From JANRLT01 sp041736895 (lineage in GTDB: Bacteria > Planctomycetota > Planctomycetia > Pirellulales > JALHPA01), in contig JBGSSS010000018.1 of NCBI GenBank assembly GCA_041736895.1, positions 1-46,094 on the forward strand: DNA of 46,094 nucleotides, given 5' to 3'. A program made the translations under genes and the position numbers. The notes under the pieces were generated by a model, which ran no database searches, was not told the origin of the DNA, and saw only the letters and a list, made by a program, of their open reading frames with translations. Shown piece by piece: positions 24,135 through 31,760 of the stretch (its first letter is position 1; each line of letters starts with the position of its first letter).

Positions 24135-25124
24135 ATGTCATTGCCGTTGCCATCCCTGCTCCTTGCCGAATCCCGCGGGTTTTCCCCCGCGGCGTTGCGG
24201 CAATTGGAGCAGGCGTTCCAGGTCACCGCGGCCGATTTGGAACGAGCCGAGTTATTGAGCGCTCTGCGGCTGGGCAATTACACGGGCTTATGGGTGCGGC
24301 TGCGGCATCGGATCGATGCCGAGCTTTTGGATGCGGCTCCGGGACTCAAGTTCGTCGCCACCAATACGACGGGGCTGACGCATGTGGATCTCGAAGAACT
24401 CGAACGCCGCAAGATCGCGCTCTTCTCGCTGCGCGGCGAAACGGACTTTCTCACTGAGATTCGCGCAACGGCGGAACACACCGTGGCGTTGCTTTTCGCG
24501 CTATTGAGAAAAATTCCCGCCGCTCACCAGCATGTCCTGGCTGGCGGCTGGAACCGCGATCTGTTTGCCGGACGCGAATTGCATCGCAAGACGGCGGGCA
24601 TCATTGGGTATGGACGTTTGGGTCGGATCGTGGCCAGGTACTTGCAGGCGTTTGGCATGAATGTCTTGGCCACGAGTCCGCAGTTGCAGCAAGCCGATTG
24701 CGATCCGGGCGTTCGCGCGGTCTCGCTCCAAACACTCTTGGCCGAGTCACAGATCGTTTCCTTGCACGCGAATTACATCCCGGCCAATTCCAAGATGGTC
24801 GGTTCAGCGGAGTTCGCGCGGATGCAGCCGGGAAGCTGGTTCATCAACACGGCGCGCGGCGAATTGGTGGATGAAGCCGCGCTATTGGCGGCGCTGGAAA
24901 GCGGCCAACTCGCCGGCGCGGCTCTCGATGTACTCGACAACGAACGTGCGACGGGAATGCCGGAGCATCCGTTGGTGAAGTATGCCCGGAAGCATGACAA
25001 TCTGCTGCTCACGCCGCATCTGGGCGGGAACACGCCCGAGTCGCTGGCGAAGACCGAGGAGTTTCTTGCCGAGAAGCTGATCGCGGCTTTACCCTCTCTC
25101 GGTCTCTTGGCGGGGACGCGATGA
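24135..25124 (+). CDS. D-2-hydroxyacid dehydrogenase
   Basis: 329 residues from ATG 24135. The layout is that of the 2-hydroxyacid dehydrogenase family: a substrate half with FVATNTTGLTHVDLEELERR, a Rossmann half with TAGIIGYGRLGRIVARYLQA, then SLHANYIPANSKMVGSAEF, FINTARGELVDEAALLAALE and a catalytic His in LLTPHLGGNTPES. It probably makes or uses a small 2-keto/2-hydroxy acid for the cluster product. Its stop overlaps the flippase start (ATGA). Confidence 0.88.
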   Translation: MSLPLPSLLLAESRGFSPAALRQLEQAFQVTAADLERAELLSALRLGNYTGLWVRLRHRIDAELLDAAPGLKFVATNTTGLTHVDLEELERRKIALFSLRGETDFLTEIRATAEHTVALLFALLRKIPAAHQHVLAGGWNRDLFAGRELHRKTAGIIGYGRLGRIVARYLQAFGMNVLATSPQLQQADCDPGVRAVSLQTLLAESQIVSLHANYIPANSKMVGSAEFARMQPGSWFINTARGELVDEAALLAALESGQLAGAALDVLDNERATGMPEHPLVKYARKHDNLLLTPHLGGNTPESLAKTEEFLAEKLIAALPSLGLLAGTR

Positions 25125-26524
25125 TACGCTCGACCTCTGCGACGCTACGCAGTTCGCTCGGAATTTTTCTCACGCGGATTGGAACCTTGCCGCTGACCTT
25201 CGCGACGACGGTCTTAATCGCTCGGGGGCTGACAACGCCGGAACGAGGGAGTTACGCCCTGCTATTGTTATTCGGCGGATTATGGCTGCCTCTGTTTTCG
25301 TTTGGGCAATGGGGGTCGGTATCGTACCTGGTCGGTAGCCGCCACTTCAAGGTTCGCGAAGTGGCGATGACGACAAGCGTCTTGTCGTTGTTGATCGGCG
25401 GTCTGGTGGCTGGTGTCGTTGCGACGCTTTGGGTTTGCAACGCGTTGGGAGAGATCGCCCGTTCGATCCCGTTGCTCGAGATGCTGCTGATGCTCGGCAT
25501 CTTGCCGCTGCAAGCGCTCCAGCAAACGCAGACACGGCTCTTGATCGCCGATTCAAAGTATCGCAAATCCAGTATTATTAACCTCGCCGCGGTACTGTTG
25601 TTTCTCGGGCTGTTGCTGATTGGTTTGCTGGCAATGCCCGCGGTCTCGGGCCAGCCGTTGGAAAATCCGTTGCGTGTTGTTGTCGTTTGCTACGCCGCGA
25701 GTCAAGTACTTGTGAGTGTCACTCAAGCTGTGTCGATGTGGCGATTCTACCAGCCGCTATGGCAGTGGCAGGGAGCGTACTTGCTGGAATCTTTTTCTTA
25801 TGGCTGGCGGGTGTGGTGGGGCGACATCACCGGCCGCTTGAACTTGCGCGGAGATCAGTTGCTGTTGAGTTATTATGTCGCCGGTGGAGATTTGGGAACT
25901 TACGCGATCGCTGTGACCTTGGCCGAGATGCTCTGGAACATTCCCGATTCGATCAATGTCGTGCTCTTCAATCGGCTGGCGGCGAACAAGAATCCGGAAG
26001 CCCGCGCCGAATTGACGGAGCGAATCCATCGGCTGTTGCTTGTGGGCATGGCACTCTTGGCGATGATGACGTCGCTGCTTGTCCCTTACCTGGTCACATG
26101 GATTTTTGGCGACAAGTACGCGGGAGCGATGGTACCCTTGTGGCTGCTGTTGCCCGGCACGGTTTTCTTCACTTCGGCCAAAGTCCTGACCAAATTCTTT
26201 ACCAGCACCGGCTCGCCGGGATTGTCTTCGTGGGTAACATTCGGCGGGATGCTGTCGGGTTTAGTCACCTGCGCCGTGATGCTCACGTTTTTTCCCGAAC
26301 TCGGCATCAAATCAGCGGCAATCGCCAGCAGCCTCGGGTATCTGTTGACCATGCTGCTGTCGATCGGGATCTATGGCGCGTTGCGCGGGGGGATCACGCG
26401 ATCACTCTTCGTGCCGCATCTCGACGACATCGTGTGGCTCCGCATGCATTTAAGGGGGAGCAAGCCGGAAAGCAAGCCAGCTCAAGAAAAACTGTCAGAG
26501 CTGCTCGAAGGGAAGCAGGATTAA
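25121..26524 (+). CDS. Wzx-like polysaccharide flippase (MOP superfamily)
   Basis: 467 residues from ATG 25121, rich in membrane helices (about 12; e.g. IINLAAVLLFLGLLLIGLLA and LLLVGMALLAMMTSLLVPYL). A conserved feature of Wzx proteins is seen early, LTRIGTLPLTFATTVLIARG, and again SYGWRVWWGDITGRLNLRGD before a central helix pair. The C-terminal tail is charged. It would move lipid-linked glycan carrying the nonulosonate across the inner membrane. It is the last gene of the cluster; no glycosyltransferase or polymerase is encoded beside it. Confidence 0.87.
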   Translation: MIRSTSATLRSSLGIFLTRIGTLPLTFATTVLIARGLTTPERGSYALLLLFGGLWLPLFSFGQWGSVSYLVGSRHFKVREVAMTTSVLSLLIGGLVAGVVATLWVCNALGEIARSIPLLEMLLMLGILPLQALQQTQTRLLIADSKYRKSSIINLAAVLLFLGLLLIGLLAMPAVSGQPLENPLRVVVVCYAASQVLVSVTQAVSMWRFYQPLWQWQGAYLLESFSYGWRVWWGDITGRLNLRGDQLLLSYYVAGGDLGTYAIAVTLAEMLWNIPDSINVVLFNRLAANKNPEARAELTERIHRLLLVGMALLAMMTSLLVPYLVTWIFGDKYAGAMVPLWLLLPGTVFFTSAKVLTKFFTSTGSPGLSSWVTFGGMLSGLVTCAVMLTFFPELGIKSAAIASSLGYLLTMLLSIGIYGALRGGITRSLFVPHLDDIVWLRMHLRGSKPESKPAQEKLSELLEGKQD

Positions 26525-26780
26525 TCCGTTTGTTCTACGGAACATAACGGCAAGAGCAAACACTTTGCCCGCCCTACCTGACAAACATTTCTCCCCCCGG
26601 CAAGAGCATTAAAGATATGAGTGTCGATTTGTTACTGATCTCGCACGGGGCGAAGGTTCCGGCGGGCGCTGCTGGAGAGTAAGAACTAGAGCGCACGATG
26701 TAAAAGAATTGCATCAGGCATTCATGCCTGACCGCTAAGCCGGTGCGTCCACGCCCGGCTTGTCAGGCAACAATTCCTGA

Positions 26781-26803
26781 CTCCCTCGCTAACGCTACGG
26801 GCT
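26781..26803. repeat. BIME-like repeat (CTCCCTCGCTAACGC...) copy
   Basis: CTCCCTCGCTAACGCTACGG plus GCT is the reverse form of the AGCCCG.AGCGT.AGCGAGGGA unit at 15429 and 35629. The preceding CAGGCATTCATGCCTGACC (26715-26733) is itself a palindrome. A 21-codon open frame at 26617-26682 in the same intergenic stretch is not supported as a gene. Confidence 0.55.
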
Positions 26804-26809
26804 TTAAAA

Positions 26810-27073
26810 TTACGCTCGCTGAATCACCGTGAATTCATCCAGCGTCACCGTCGTCATCTCGCCGTCGCCGCGGTCGAGGATGATCAGATCGCTGTAGACC
26901 TTGTCATCCGGATTGCGGCGGAAGTGCAGCCCGTGTCGGCGGCGCTCCAACCGCACGACCTTGCCCGAGGTTTCGGTCGCCCAGCGTTGCGAGCCGACTT
27001 TGACCTCGTGCGTAATGCGAATCTGGTCGCCGGCTTTCAACTCGTCAAAGATCGGACGGGGAGCGAGTTCCAT
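26810..27073 (-). CDS. Small conserved protein of unknown function
   Basis: 87 residues from ATG 27073: MELAPRPIFDELKAGDQIRI, then HEVKVGSQRWATETSGKVVR and LERRRHGLHFRRNPDDKVYS, ending TTVTLDEFTVIQ. The regular alternation of charged and hydrophobic residues looks like a small beta-barrel (SH3-like). No signal or membrane segment. It stands downstream of ilvC on the same strand, separated by a repeat pair. I recall similar small proteins as conserved hypotheticals in planctomycetes but cannot name a family. Confidence 0.75.
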   Translation of the reverse strand: MELAPRPIFDELKAGDQIRITHEVKVGSQRWATETSGKVVRLERRRHGLHFRRNPDDKVYSDLIILDRGDGEMTTVTLDEFTVIQRA

Positions 27074-27089
27074 CGTTGGTCCCTATTAG

Positions 27090-27186
27090 CCCCCCGTCAA
27101 TGACGGGGGGGACAAGACGTCTTGTTACACTGCCACGGACTACTTTGCTACCACCGTTGCTCCCCCCGGTCATTGACCGAGGGCTA
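27090..27186. repeat. Two CCCCCGGTCA-type palindromes
   Basis: CCCCCCGTCA-A-TGACGGGGGG (27090-27110) is a perfect palindrome. TTGCTCCCCCCGGTCATTGA followed by CCGAGGGCTAA (27158-27186) is the same unit as the one at 31729-31756. They lie between ilvC and the small protein gene and may act as a terminator for ilvC. Confidence 0.7.
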
Positions 27187-27196
27187 AAAGTGCGGC

Positions 27197-28201
27197 TTAA
27201 ACTTCCTTGGCCTTGATCCAGCTCATCAGGCGGCGGAGTTGCTTGCCGACGACTTCCACGCCATGTTCGCGTTCGCGGCGGCGGGTCGCTTTGAAACCAG
27301 GAGCATTAACCTTGTTCTCCAACAGCCACTCGCGGGCGAATTGGCCCGATTGGATCTCGCTGAGGATCTTCTTCATTTCGGCCTTGGTTTCGGCGGTGAT
27401 GATGCGTGGGCCGCGCGTGTAGTCGCCGTACTCAGCCGTGTTGCTCACGCTGTAACGCATGTAATTCAACCCGCCTTGGTAGAACAGATCGACGATCAGT
27501 TTCAGCTCGTGCATGCATTCGAAGTAAGCCATCTCGGGCTGATACCCGGCTTCGACGAGCGTTTCGAAGCCCGCCTTGACCAGCGCGCTGACGCCGCCGC
27601 AGAGGACGGCTTGTTCGCCGAACAGATCGGTTTCGGTTTCTTCGGCGATCGTCGTTTCGATGATCCCGGCCCGCGCGCCGCCGATGCCCTTGGCATAGGC
27701 GAGGCCCAGCTTCTTGCTCGTTTCGCTAGCGCCGGGGCTCAATGCGATCAAGCACGGCACGCCGCCCCCCTTTTCGTATTCGCTGCGAACCAAGTGGCCA
27801 GGGCCCTTGGGAGCGACCAGCACGATATCGACGCCCTCAGGAGCTTCGATTTGACCGAAGTGGACGTTGAAGCCGTGCGAGCACATCAGGACGTTGCCCG
27901 GTTTCAGGTTCGGCTTGATGTCGGCGCGATAGACGTCGCCTTGGAGTTCGTCCGGCAACAGGATGTTGATCAGATCGGCTTGCTTTGCGGCGTCGGCGGC
28001 GCTCATCGGCTTGAAGCCGTGGCTGATCGCCAGCTCGTAGTTCGGTCCGCCGGGACGCTGGCCGATGATGACATTGCAGCCGCTGTCGCGCAGGTTCTGC
28101 GCCTGGGCATGGCCTTGCGAGCCATAGCCGATAATGGCGATAGTCTTGTTCTTGAGCAGGCTCAGATCACAATCAGCGTCGTAATAAACAGTGGCGGCCA
28201 T
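27197..28201 (-). CDS. ilvC: Ketol-acid reductoisomerase (class I)
   Basis: 334 residues from ATG 28201, the class I length. The NADPH-binding Rossmann motif is IAIIGYGSQGHAQAQNLRDS; the metal/substrate domain has PKGPGHLVRSEYEKG, ETTIAEETETDLFGEQAVLC and the helical C-terminal knotted part with ECMHELKLIVDLFYQGG. It converts acetolactate to dihydroxyisovalerate in valine/leucine/isoleucine synthesis. It lies downstream of ilvN in the same orientation. The cofactor loop reads GQRPGGPNYE, without the Ser residues that usually bind the NADPH 2'-phosphate. Confidence 0.96.
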   Translation of the reverse strand: MAATVYYDADCDLSLLKNKTIAIIGYGSQGHAQAQNLRDSGCNVIIGQRPGGPNYELAISHGFKPMSAADAAKQADLINILLPDELQGDVYRADIKPNLKPGNVLMCSHGFNVHFGQIEAPEGVDIVLVAPKGPGHLVRSEYEKGGGVPCLIALSPGASETSKKLGLAYAKGIGGARAGIIETTIAEETETDLFGEQAVLCGGVSALVKAGFETLVEAGYQPEMAYFECMHELKLIVDLFYQGGLNYMRYSVSNTAEYGDYTRGPRIITAETKAEMKKILSEIQSGQFAREWLLENKVNAPGFKATRRREREHGVEVVGKQLRRLMSWIKAKEV

Positions 28202-28268
28202 AGTTCAAATGCGAAAGTTAAAAGGAGAAATGCGAAAGCGTGTGGAAACTGTAAAATTTTATTGTCGC

Positions 28269-28312
28269 GTCCTAAAGCCCTCCCCTGCGGGTCGGGGCTA
28301 AACGGGAAGGAC
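28269..28312 (-). repeat. Hairpin between ilvN and ilvC
   Basis: GTCCT...AGGAC ends enclose AGCCCTCCCC and GGTCGGGGCT arms, starting immediately after the ilvN stop at 28313. It may attenuate read-through into ilvC or be one more palindromic repeat. Confidence 0.4.
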
Positions 28313-28867
28313 CTAAGCAAACGACCCGCGCACGACTTCTTCATCGACGTTGGGGTCGAAGCCGCTGGGCGTGTCGACTTCGAGCTTGTTGTTCCCACGG
28401 ACGATCGCGATGCGGCCCGTGCGGACGAGTTCGACGATCCCGAACGGTCGCATGTGATCGATAAAGGCTTCGATCTTGCGCTCCTGGCCGCTGATTTCGA
28501 TCACGACCTCGCGGGCCGCGACATCAACAATCCGGCCGCGGAAGATTTCGGATAGTTCGCGAATTTGGCTCCGCGGACCGTTTGGTTCTGCCTTGACCTT
28601 GATTAGCATCAGGTCGCGTTCGATGTAGTTCTGCGAACTGATGTCATCGACCCGGACGATCGTCACGATCTTTTCGAGTTGGCGGCGGACTTGTTCCAGG
28701 GTCGCATCGTTGCCGACGACGACAAACGTCATCCGCGAGAACTCGGGGTTGTCGGTCGGACCGACAGCCAAGCTGTCGATGTTGTACCCGCGCGAGGCCA
28801 ACATGCCCGAGACGTGTGCGAGCACGCCGGGAACGTTTTGCACGGTGGCCGAAAGAACGTGACGCAT
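28313..28867 (-). CDS. ilvN: Acetolactate synthase small (regulatory) subunit
   Basis: 184 residues from ATG 28867: MRHVLSATVQNVPGVLAHVS, then GMLASRGYNIDSLAVGPTDN, an ACT domain that binds valine. The C-terminal half (ERDLMLIKVKAE, FRGRIVDVAAREVVIEISGQ) is the conserved ALS small-subunit domain. It stimulates and gives feedback control to the catalytic IlvB/IlvI, which is not in this window. It is followed by ilvC after 111 bp. Confidence 0.95.
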   Translation of the reverse strand: MRHVLSATVQNVPGVLAHVSGMLASRGYNIDSLAVGPTDNPEFSRMTFVVVGNDATLEQVRRQLEKIVTIVRVDDISSQNYIERDLMLIKVKAEPNGPRSQIRELSEIFRGRIVDVAAREVVIEISGQERKIEAFIDHMRPFGIVELVRTGRIAIVRGNNKLEVDTPSGFDPNVDEEVVRGSFA

Positions 28868-29032
28868 GCGAAAAATGGGGTCAAAAGGGTCAAAAAAGCG
28901 AAACAGCTAGTTTAGTCGGCTAAACCGGCAGGAACAAGGGTCGAAAAGCGGCGAAAGGTGCGGCAACACGCCAGAAAACCGGCGTAAAGCGCGCGGTTTG
29001 CCAAGAGACTCGAGCCTGTGTTCAAGGTTCTA

Positions 29033-29833
29033 TCACTTTGAGTTGTATTTCTTGTTTTCTTCGATCAATCGCTCGATTAATTCTTGTCTCCAGCGGCGCA
29101 GCTCCAACTGCTCGGCTTCATATATTACGCTCGAACGAACTTTGTGCTTGGCAAGGATCTGATCGACCATCTTGTGCTGTTCTTCGTTCGAGTACTGGAT
29201 TTGCTGTTCTCCTCGAGGCAGCGTTTCCGAATAGACCGCGGCGTTCTCGCAAGTAAAGCAGATAACGATGTCATGCTGCTGCTTGCCCACGAGAATCGAC
29301 AAGCCATGATGCGGCTGAAAGCAACCGGCGCGAATTTGGTAGGAATTATCACCTTCGGCAATCAGCACGGGCAACAGTGCTTCGAGCTGGGCGAGTTCCG
29401 CCGGGTCCGTAATGACCGCCGTCCCAACTAGCGTGTAGTACTCACGCAAGCGCGGCAGCTTGTCATCGCGGACTTCACTGAGCGAATGCAACTCGATCCG
29501 ATCCGCTTTGCTCCAAGCCTCTTGCCACTGCCGCAGATAAGGCCGAGCCGAAGCCAAGATAAACCGCTCGAAATAATCCGTGGCCCAATACCGCCACGAA
29601 TTTTCGAGAGCATACGTTTCTGAATCCAGCAGGTTCGTCGCGAATTGCTCCCCCATGATCTTGGACTGCGCTGCCCAAGTCTGGGGAGGCAGACGCGGAC
29701 GATGGGGGCGTGCTGGTAACATCCTACCCCCCGCTCTCCAAGTCTGGGGCGGCGCTGCTGGCTCTGGCTCAGCAGCTTGGAGCTGATTGCTCAGCGGGAG
29801 CAGGATAAGTAAAGCGATCAGCAGCTTGTTCAT
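29033..29833 (-). CDS. Exported hypothetical protein with an in-frame repeat insertion
   Basis: 266 residues from ATG 29833. A signal peptide (LLIALLILLPLSNQLQA, cleavage near residue 20) is followed by a Pro/Arg-rich stretch. That stretch contains a duplicated PPQTW because a 63-bp segment (21 codons) lies between two direct copies of CCAAGTCTGGGG (29675 and 29738). The rest is soluble, helical and Gln/Glu-rich (YFERFILASARPYLRQWQEA; QLELRRWRQELIERLIEENK), with a central part containing GLSILVGKQQHDIVICFTCE. I do not recognise the family. It is on the same strand as the next three genes. Confidence 0.75.
   Translation of the reverse strand: MNKLLIALLILLPLSNQLQAAEPEPAAPPQTWRAGGRMLPARPHRPRLPPQTWAAQSKIMGEQFATNLLDSETYALENSWRYWATDYFERFILASARPYLRQWQEAWSKADRIELHSLSEVRDDKLPRLREYYTLVGTAVITDPAELAQLEALLPVLIAEGDNSYQIRAGCFQPHHGLSILVGKQQHDIVICFTCENAAVYSETLPRGEQQIQYSNEEQHKMVDQILAKHKVRSSVIYEAEQLELRRWRQELIERLIEENKKYNSK
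29675..29749. repeat. Insertion bounded by 12-bp direct repeats inside a coding region
   Basis: CCAAGTCTGGGG occurs at 29675-29686 and 29738-29749, a period of exactly 63 bp. The inner part has GGGGGCG/TACCCCCC arms around TGCTGGTAACATCC. The flanking duplication looks like a target duplication and the length keeps the frame. Confidence 0.7.
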
Positions 29834-29872
29834 GGTGCCCTCGGGTTGTTGCGAAGTCGCGTCAGTTTTGTC

Positions 29873-30265
29873 TCAGGCTTGAAGTCGTTTCAACTCGGCC
29901 GCGGTTATTTTCTTCGCCAGCCGGAGTGCCTTGATCCGATTCCGCTGCATGGTATGCGGCGACGTGCCGGGTTCGAAATTCGCTTGGGCATCGACGCTCC
30001 GCCGAATCATGGCGGTCAAGGCCTTGGCCGCTTTTTGCAGCTCACTTAGCGTGTTTCGTTTCTTCTGACGCGGAGCATCGAACAGGAGTGGCGTTGCTAC
30101 GCGCAATGCCCTGATATTCTCTTTGAGCATTGTATACTGCCATATTCCCGGCTGGAGCTTTTGCAGGGCTTTTTCCGATTTGCTTAACAGCGAAGCGAGC
30201 GGGCGGCGGGCGGCTTCGAGGTTCCTGCGCATACATAGTGTTTGAAAATAAGTTCGAAAATGCAT
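29873..30265 (-). CDS. Hypothetical protein with an internal duplication
   Basis: Up to 130 basic, helical residues. ATG 30265 and ATG 30232 (MRRNLEAARRPLASLLSKSE) are both possible starts; neither has a clear ribosome binding site. Two similar units of about 55 residues are visible: KLQPGIWQYTMLKENIRALR and NFEPGTSPHTMQRNRIKALR, each after a helical Ala/Lys-rich stretch. No signal peptide or membrane span. Function unknown. It lies between the exported protein at 29033 and the COG3014-like lipoprotein. Confidence 0.6.
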   Translation of the reverse strand: MHFRTYFQTLCMRRNLEAARRPLASLLSKSEKALQKLQPGIWQYTMLKENIRALRVATPLLFDAPRQKKRNTLSELQKAAKALTAMIRRSVDAQANFEPGTSPHTMQRNRIKALRLAKKITAAELKRLQA

Positions 30266-30266
30266 T

Positions 30267-30287
30267 CCAACTTGCAGAGCAAGTTGG
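30267..30287. repeat. Palindrome CCAACTTGC-AGA-GCAAGTTGG
   Basis: Perfect 9-bp arms in the 28-bp gap between the lipoprotein stop at 30294 and the start of the next gene at 30265. It would form a hairpin in the shared transcript just before the next start codon. Confidence 0.6.
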
Positions 30288-30293
30288 CTACTC

Positions 30294-31709
30294 TTATTGC
30301 GGCTCGCTCACCATCAGTTTCCCCACCAATTCGCGGTCCGGGAAATTGCCGAGCATGTATGTGTTTCGTCCGTCGACGACCCGAACGCGTTGGGTCACAA
30401 TTCGTCCCGGTTGCACGGGGCCCCAGGGCGTGACCATTTTGGCTTGCAGTTGGACATCGAACTCGCCGGCGGGGAGTTCGACGCGGAGGACCTGAATCCG
30501 ATCCGGCAACAAACTCCAGCAGCGCAGGTCCGCGTCCTCGGTTCCTTCCCAGACAAGCCCCGCAGCATCCCACGCCAAGCCGATCAAATTGCCGTTGCTG
30601 CCGCCGGTCATCGACTTGCCCGCGTAGACCGTTCCTTTCTTCACGACCCGCCGCGAGACCGCGCGGGTGATGATCTCGGGATAGATCGCATCGTATTGCT
30701 GGATCGCGAGTTGGCTGATGTTGGTGAGCGTCGCGGTTTGGCCGATCGCTTGGCCGTTGACGCCGACGAGGACGCCCTCGATCTGATTGTCGCCGGCGAT
30801 GAGCTTGGGAACCTTGACCGGCATGATGTTCGGCGTGACGCGCTGCCCCGACGCGGCGCCGGCGACGTGGCCCGCGACTAATAAGCCGACGGTGCTGCCG
30901 ACTTCATCGGCTTCGTACTTCATCGGCCCGCGGCCGGTCATCGCAAAGACATAGAGCACGCCGTGCCCGGGGTGAGAATGCGCGCCGTGCGCCGCGCGAT
31001 CGATATCGTTCCGCGCGGGTTGAAAGCCGGGCTGCCAGTTCGCGACGGTGACGTACGAGCGCTCGGCGTCGTCATAATTCAGGTGCGTCGCCTCGCGCAG
31101 GATGCCGCGCATGTATGGAGCCAACGCAACGCGCGAAAATTCCAGTGGTGCAACGCTCGGTTCGCCCGGCTTCGGTTTCGGCTGCCGTTCTTGAGCCGCG
31201 GCGATGAACTGTTCCTGCTTGTCCATCAATTGCAGCGAATACGCTTCGGCATCCCCGCCGTCGTGCATCAGGTTGCTAAGCGCCAGGAACGCGCGAATCA
31301 GGACGCGCTCGTAATCTTCGCCGGCATAGGTTCGGGTGGTGTCGTCGCTGACATACGACGCGGCCCCGCCTTTGAGCAAGGTGTCTTCGACTTCGTCGAA
31401 GTGATCGCGAGCTTTGCGAAGTGTTTGCTCGGCCAGTTTCGGTTGGCCGGACGAGAGTTGGACAATCGCTTGTTCGAGCAGCAGCATCGAGCGATTGCTC
31501 GAGTCTTTCTTGATACCCTCTTCAGCTAGTTTTTCCGCGGCGACGAGATCGTTGGCGTAGAACTGCGTGCGAACTTGCTCGGGAATCGATGGGCCAAGCT
31601 TGCAGCCGGCGAAGGAGAGCAGGGCTAAGCAGACAAGCACGAAACTTCTCGGCGGCGAGAGAGCACCACCTTTTTCCTTTTCCCTTTTGCCTTGAAGAGC
31701 ATTCGCCAC
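30294..31709 (-). CDS. COG3014-like lipoprotein
   Basis: 471 residues from GTG 31709. A lipoprotein signal (FVLVCLALLSFAGC, Cys at residue 36) is preceded by an unusual n-region, ALQGKREKEKGGALSPP, which is encoded by a dispersed repeat. A later GTG within this stretch could be the real start, giving a very short signal. The mature part begins with TPR-like helices (VAAEKLAEEGIKKDSSNRSM; AIVQLSSGQPKLAEQTLRKA) and ends in a beta-rich domain (KGTVYAGKSMTGGSNGNLIG). The length and layout fit the COG3014 lipoprotein family, often encoded with LpoB. The LpoB-like gene is directly upstream here, so I infer a role in peptidoglycan synthase control. Confidence 0.75.
   Translation of the reverse strand: MANALQGKREKEKGGALSPPRSFVLVCLALLSFAGCKLGPSIPEQVRTQFYANDLVAAEKLAEEGIKKDSSNRSMLLLEQAIVQLSSGQPKLAEQTLRKARDHFDEVEDTLLKGGAASYVSDDTTRTYAGEDYERVLIRAFLALSNLMHDGGDAEAYSLQLMDKQEQFIAAAQERQPKPKPGEPSVAPLEFSRVALAPYMRGILREATHLNYDDAERSYVTVANWQPGFQPARNDIDRAAHGAHSHPGHGVLYVFAMTGRGPMKYEADEVGSTVGLLVAGHVAGAASGQRVTPNIMPVKVPKLIAGDNQIEGVLVGVNGQAIGQTATLTNISQLAIQQYDAIYPEIITRAVSRRVVKKGTVYAGKSMTGGSNGNLIGLAWDAAGLVWEGTEDADLRCWSLLPDRIQVLRVELPAGEFDVQLQAKMVTPWGPVQPGRIVTQRVRVVDGRNTYMLGNFPDRELVGKLMVSEPQ
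31659..31696. repeat. Dispersed repeat half-copy overlapping the lipoprotein N-terminus (copy 3)
   Basis: Read on the minus strand: CAAGGCAAAAGGGAAAAGG, then AAAAAGGTGGTGCTCTC. This is the purine arm and core of the elements at 8139 and 12271, without the pyrimidine arm. It lies inside the annotated coding start of the COG3014-like gene. Confidence 0.65.
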
Positions 31710-31728
31710 TTTTGCCTATCCACGTCTT

Positions 31729-31756
31729 GCTCCCCCGGTCATTGACCGGGGGCTAA
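31729..31756. repeat. CCCCCGGTCA-T-TGACCGGGGG palindrome
   Basis: Perfect 10-bp arms at 31732-31752 just downstream of the LpoB-like gene (stop at 31761) and upstream of the COG3014-like gene. Nearly identical to 27158-27186, including the flanking TTGCT and GGGCTAA. Confidence 0.75.
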
Positions 31757-31760
31757 TGAC

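Noticed and set aside
26617..26682. 21-codon open frame after the flippase (MSVDLLLISHGAKVPAGAAGE)
   Set aside because: Too short, no ribosome binding site, no support beyond a plausible start; possibly the remnant of a lost gene.
27239..28555. 438-codon plus-strand open frame opposite ilvC and ilvN
   Set aside because: It lies fully antisense to two certain genes and its translation has no recognisable domain; a shadow of GC-rich codon use.
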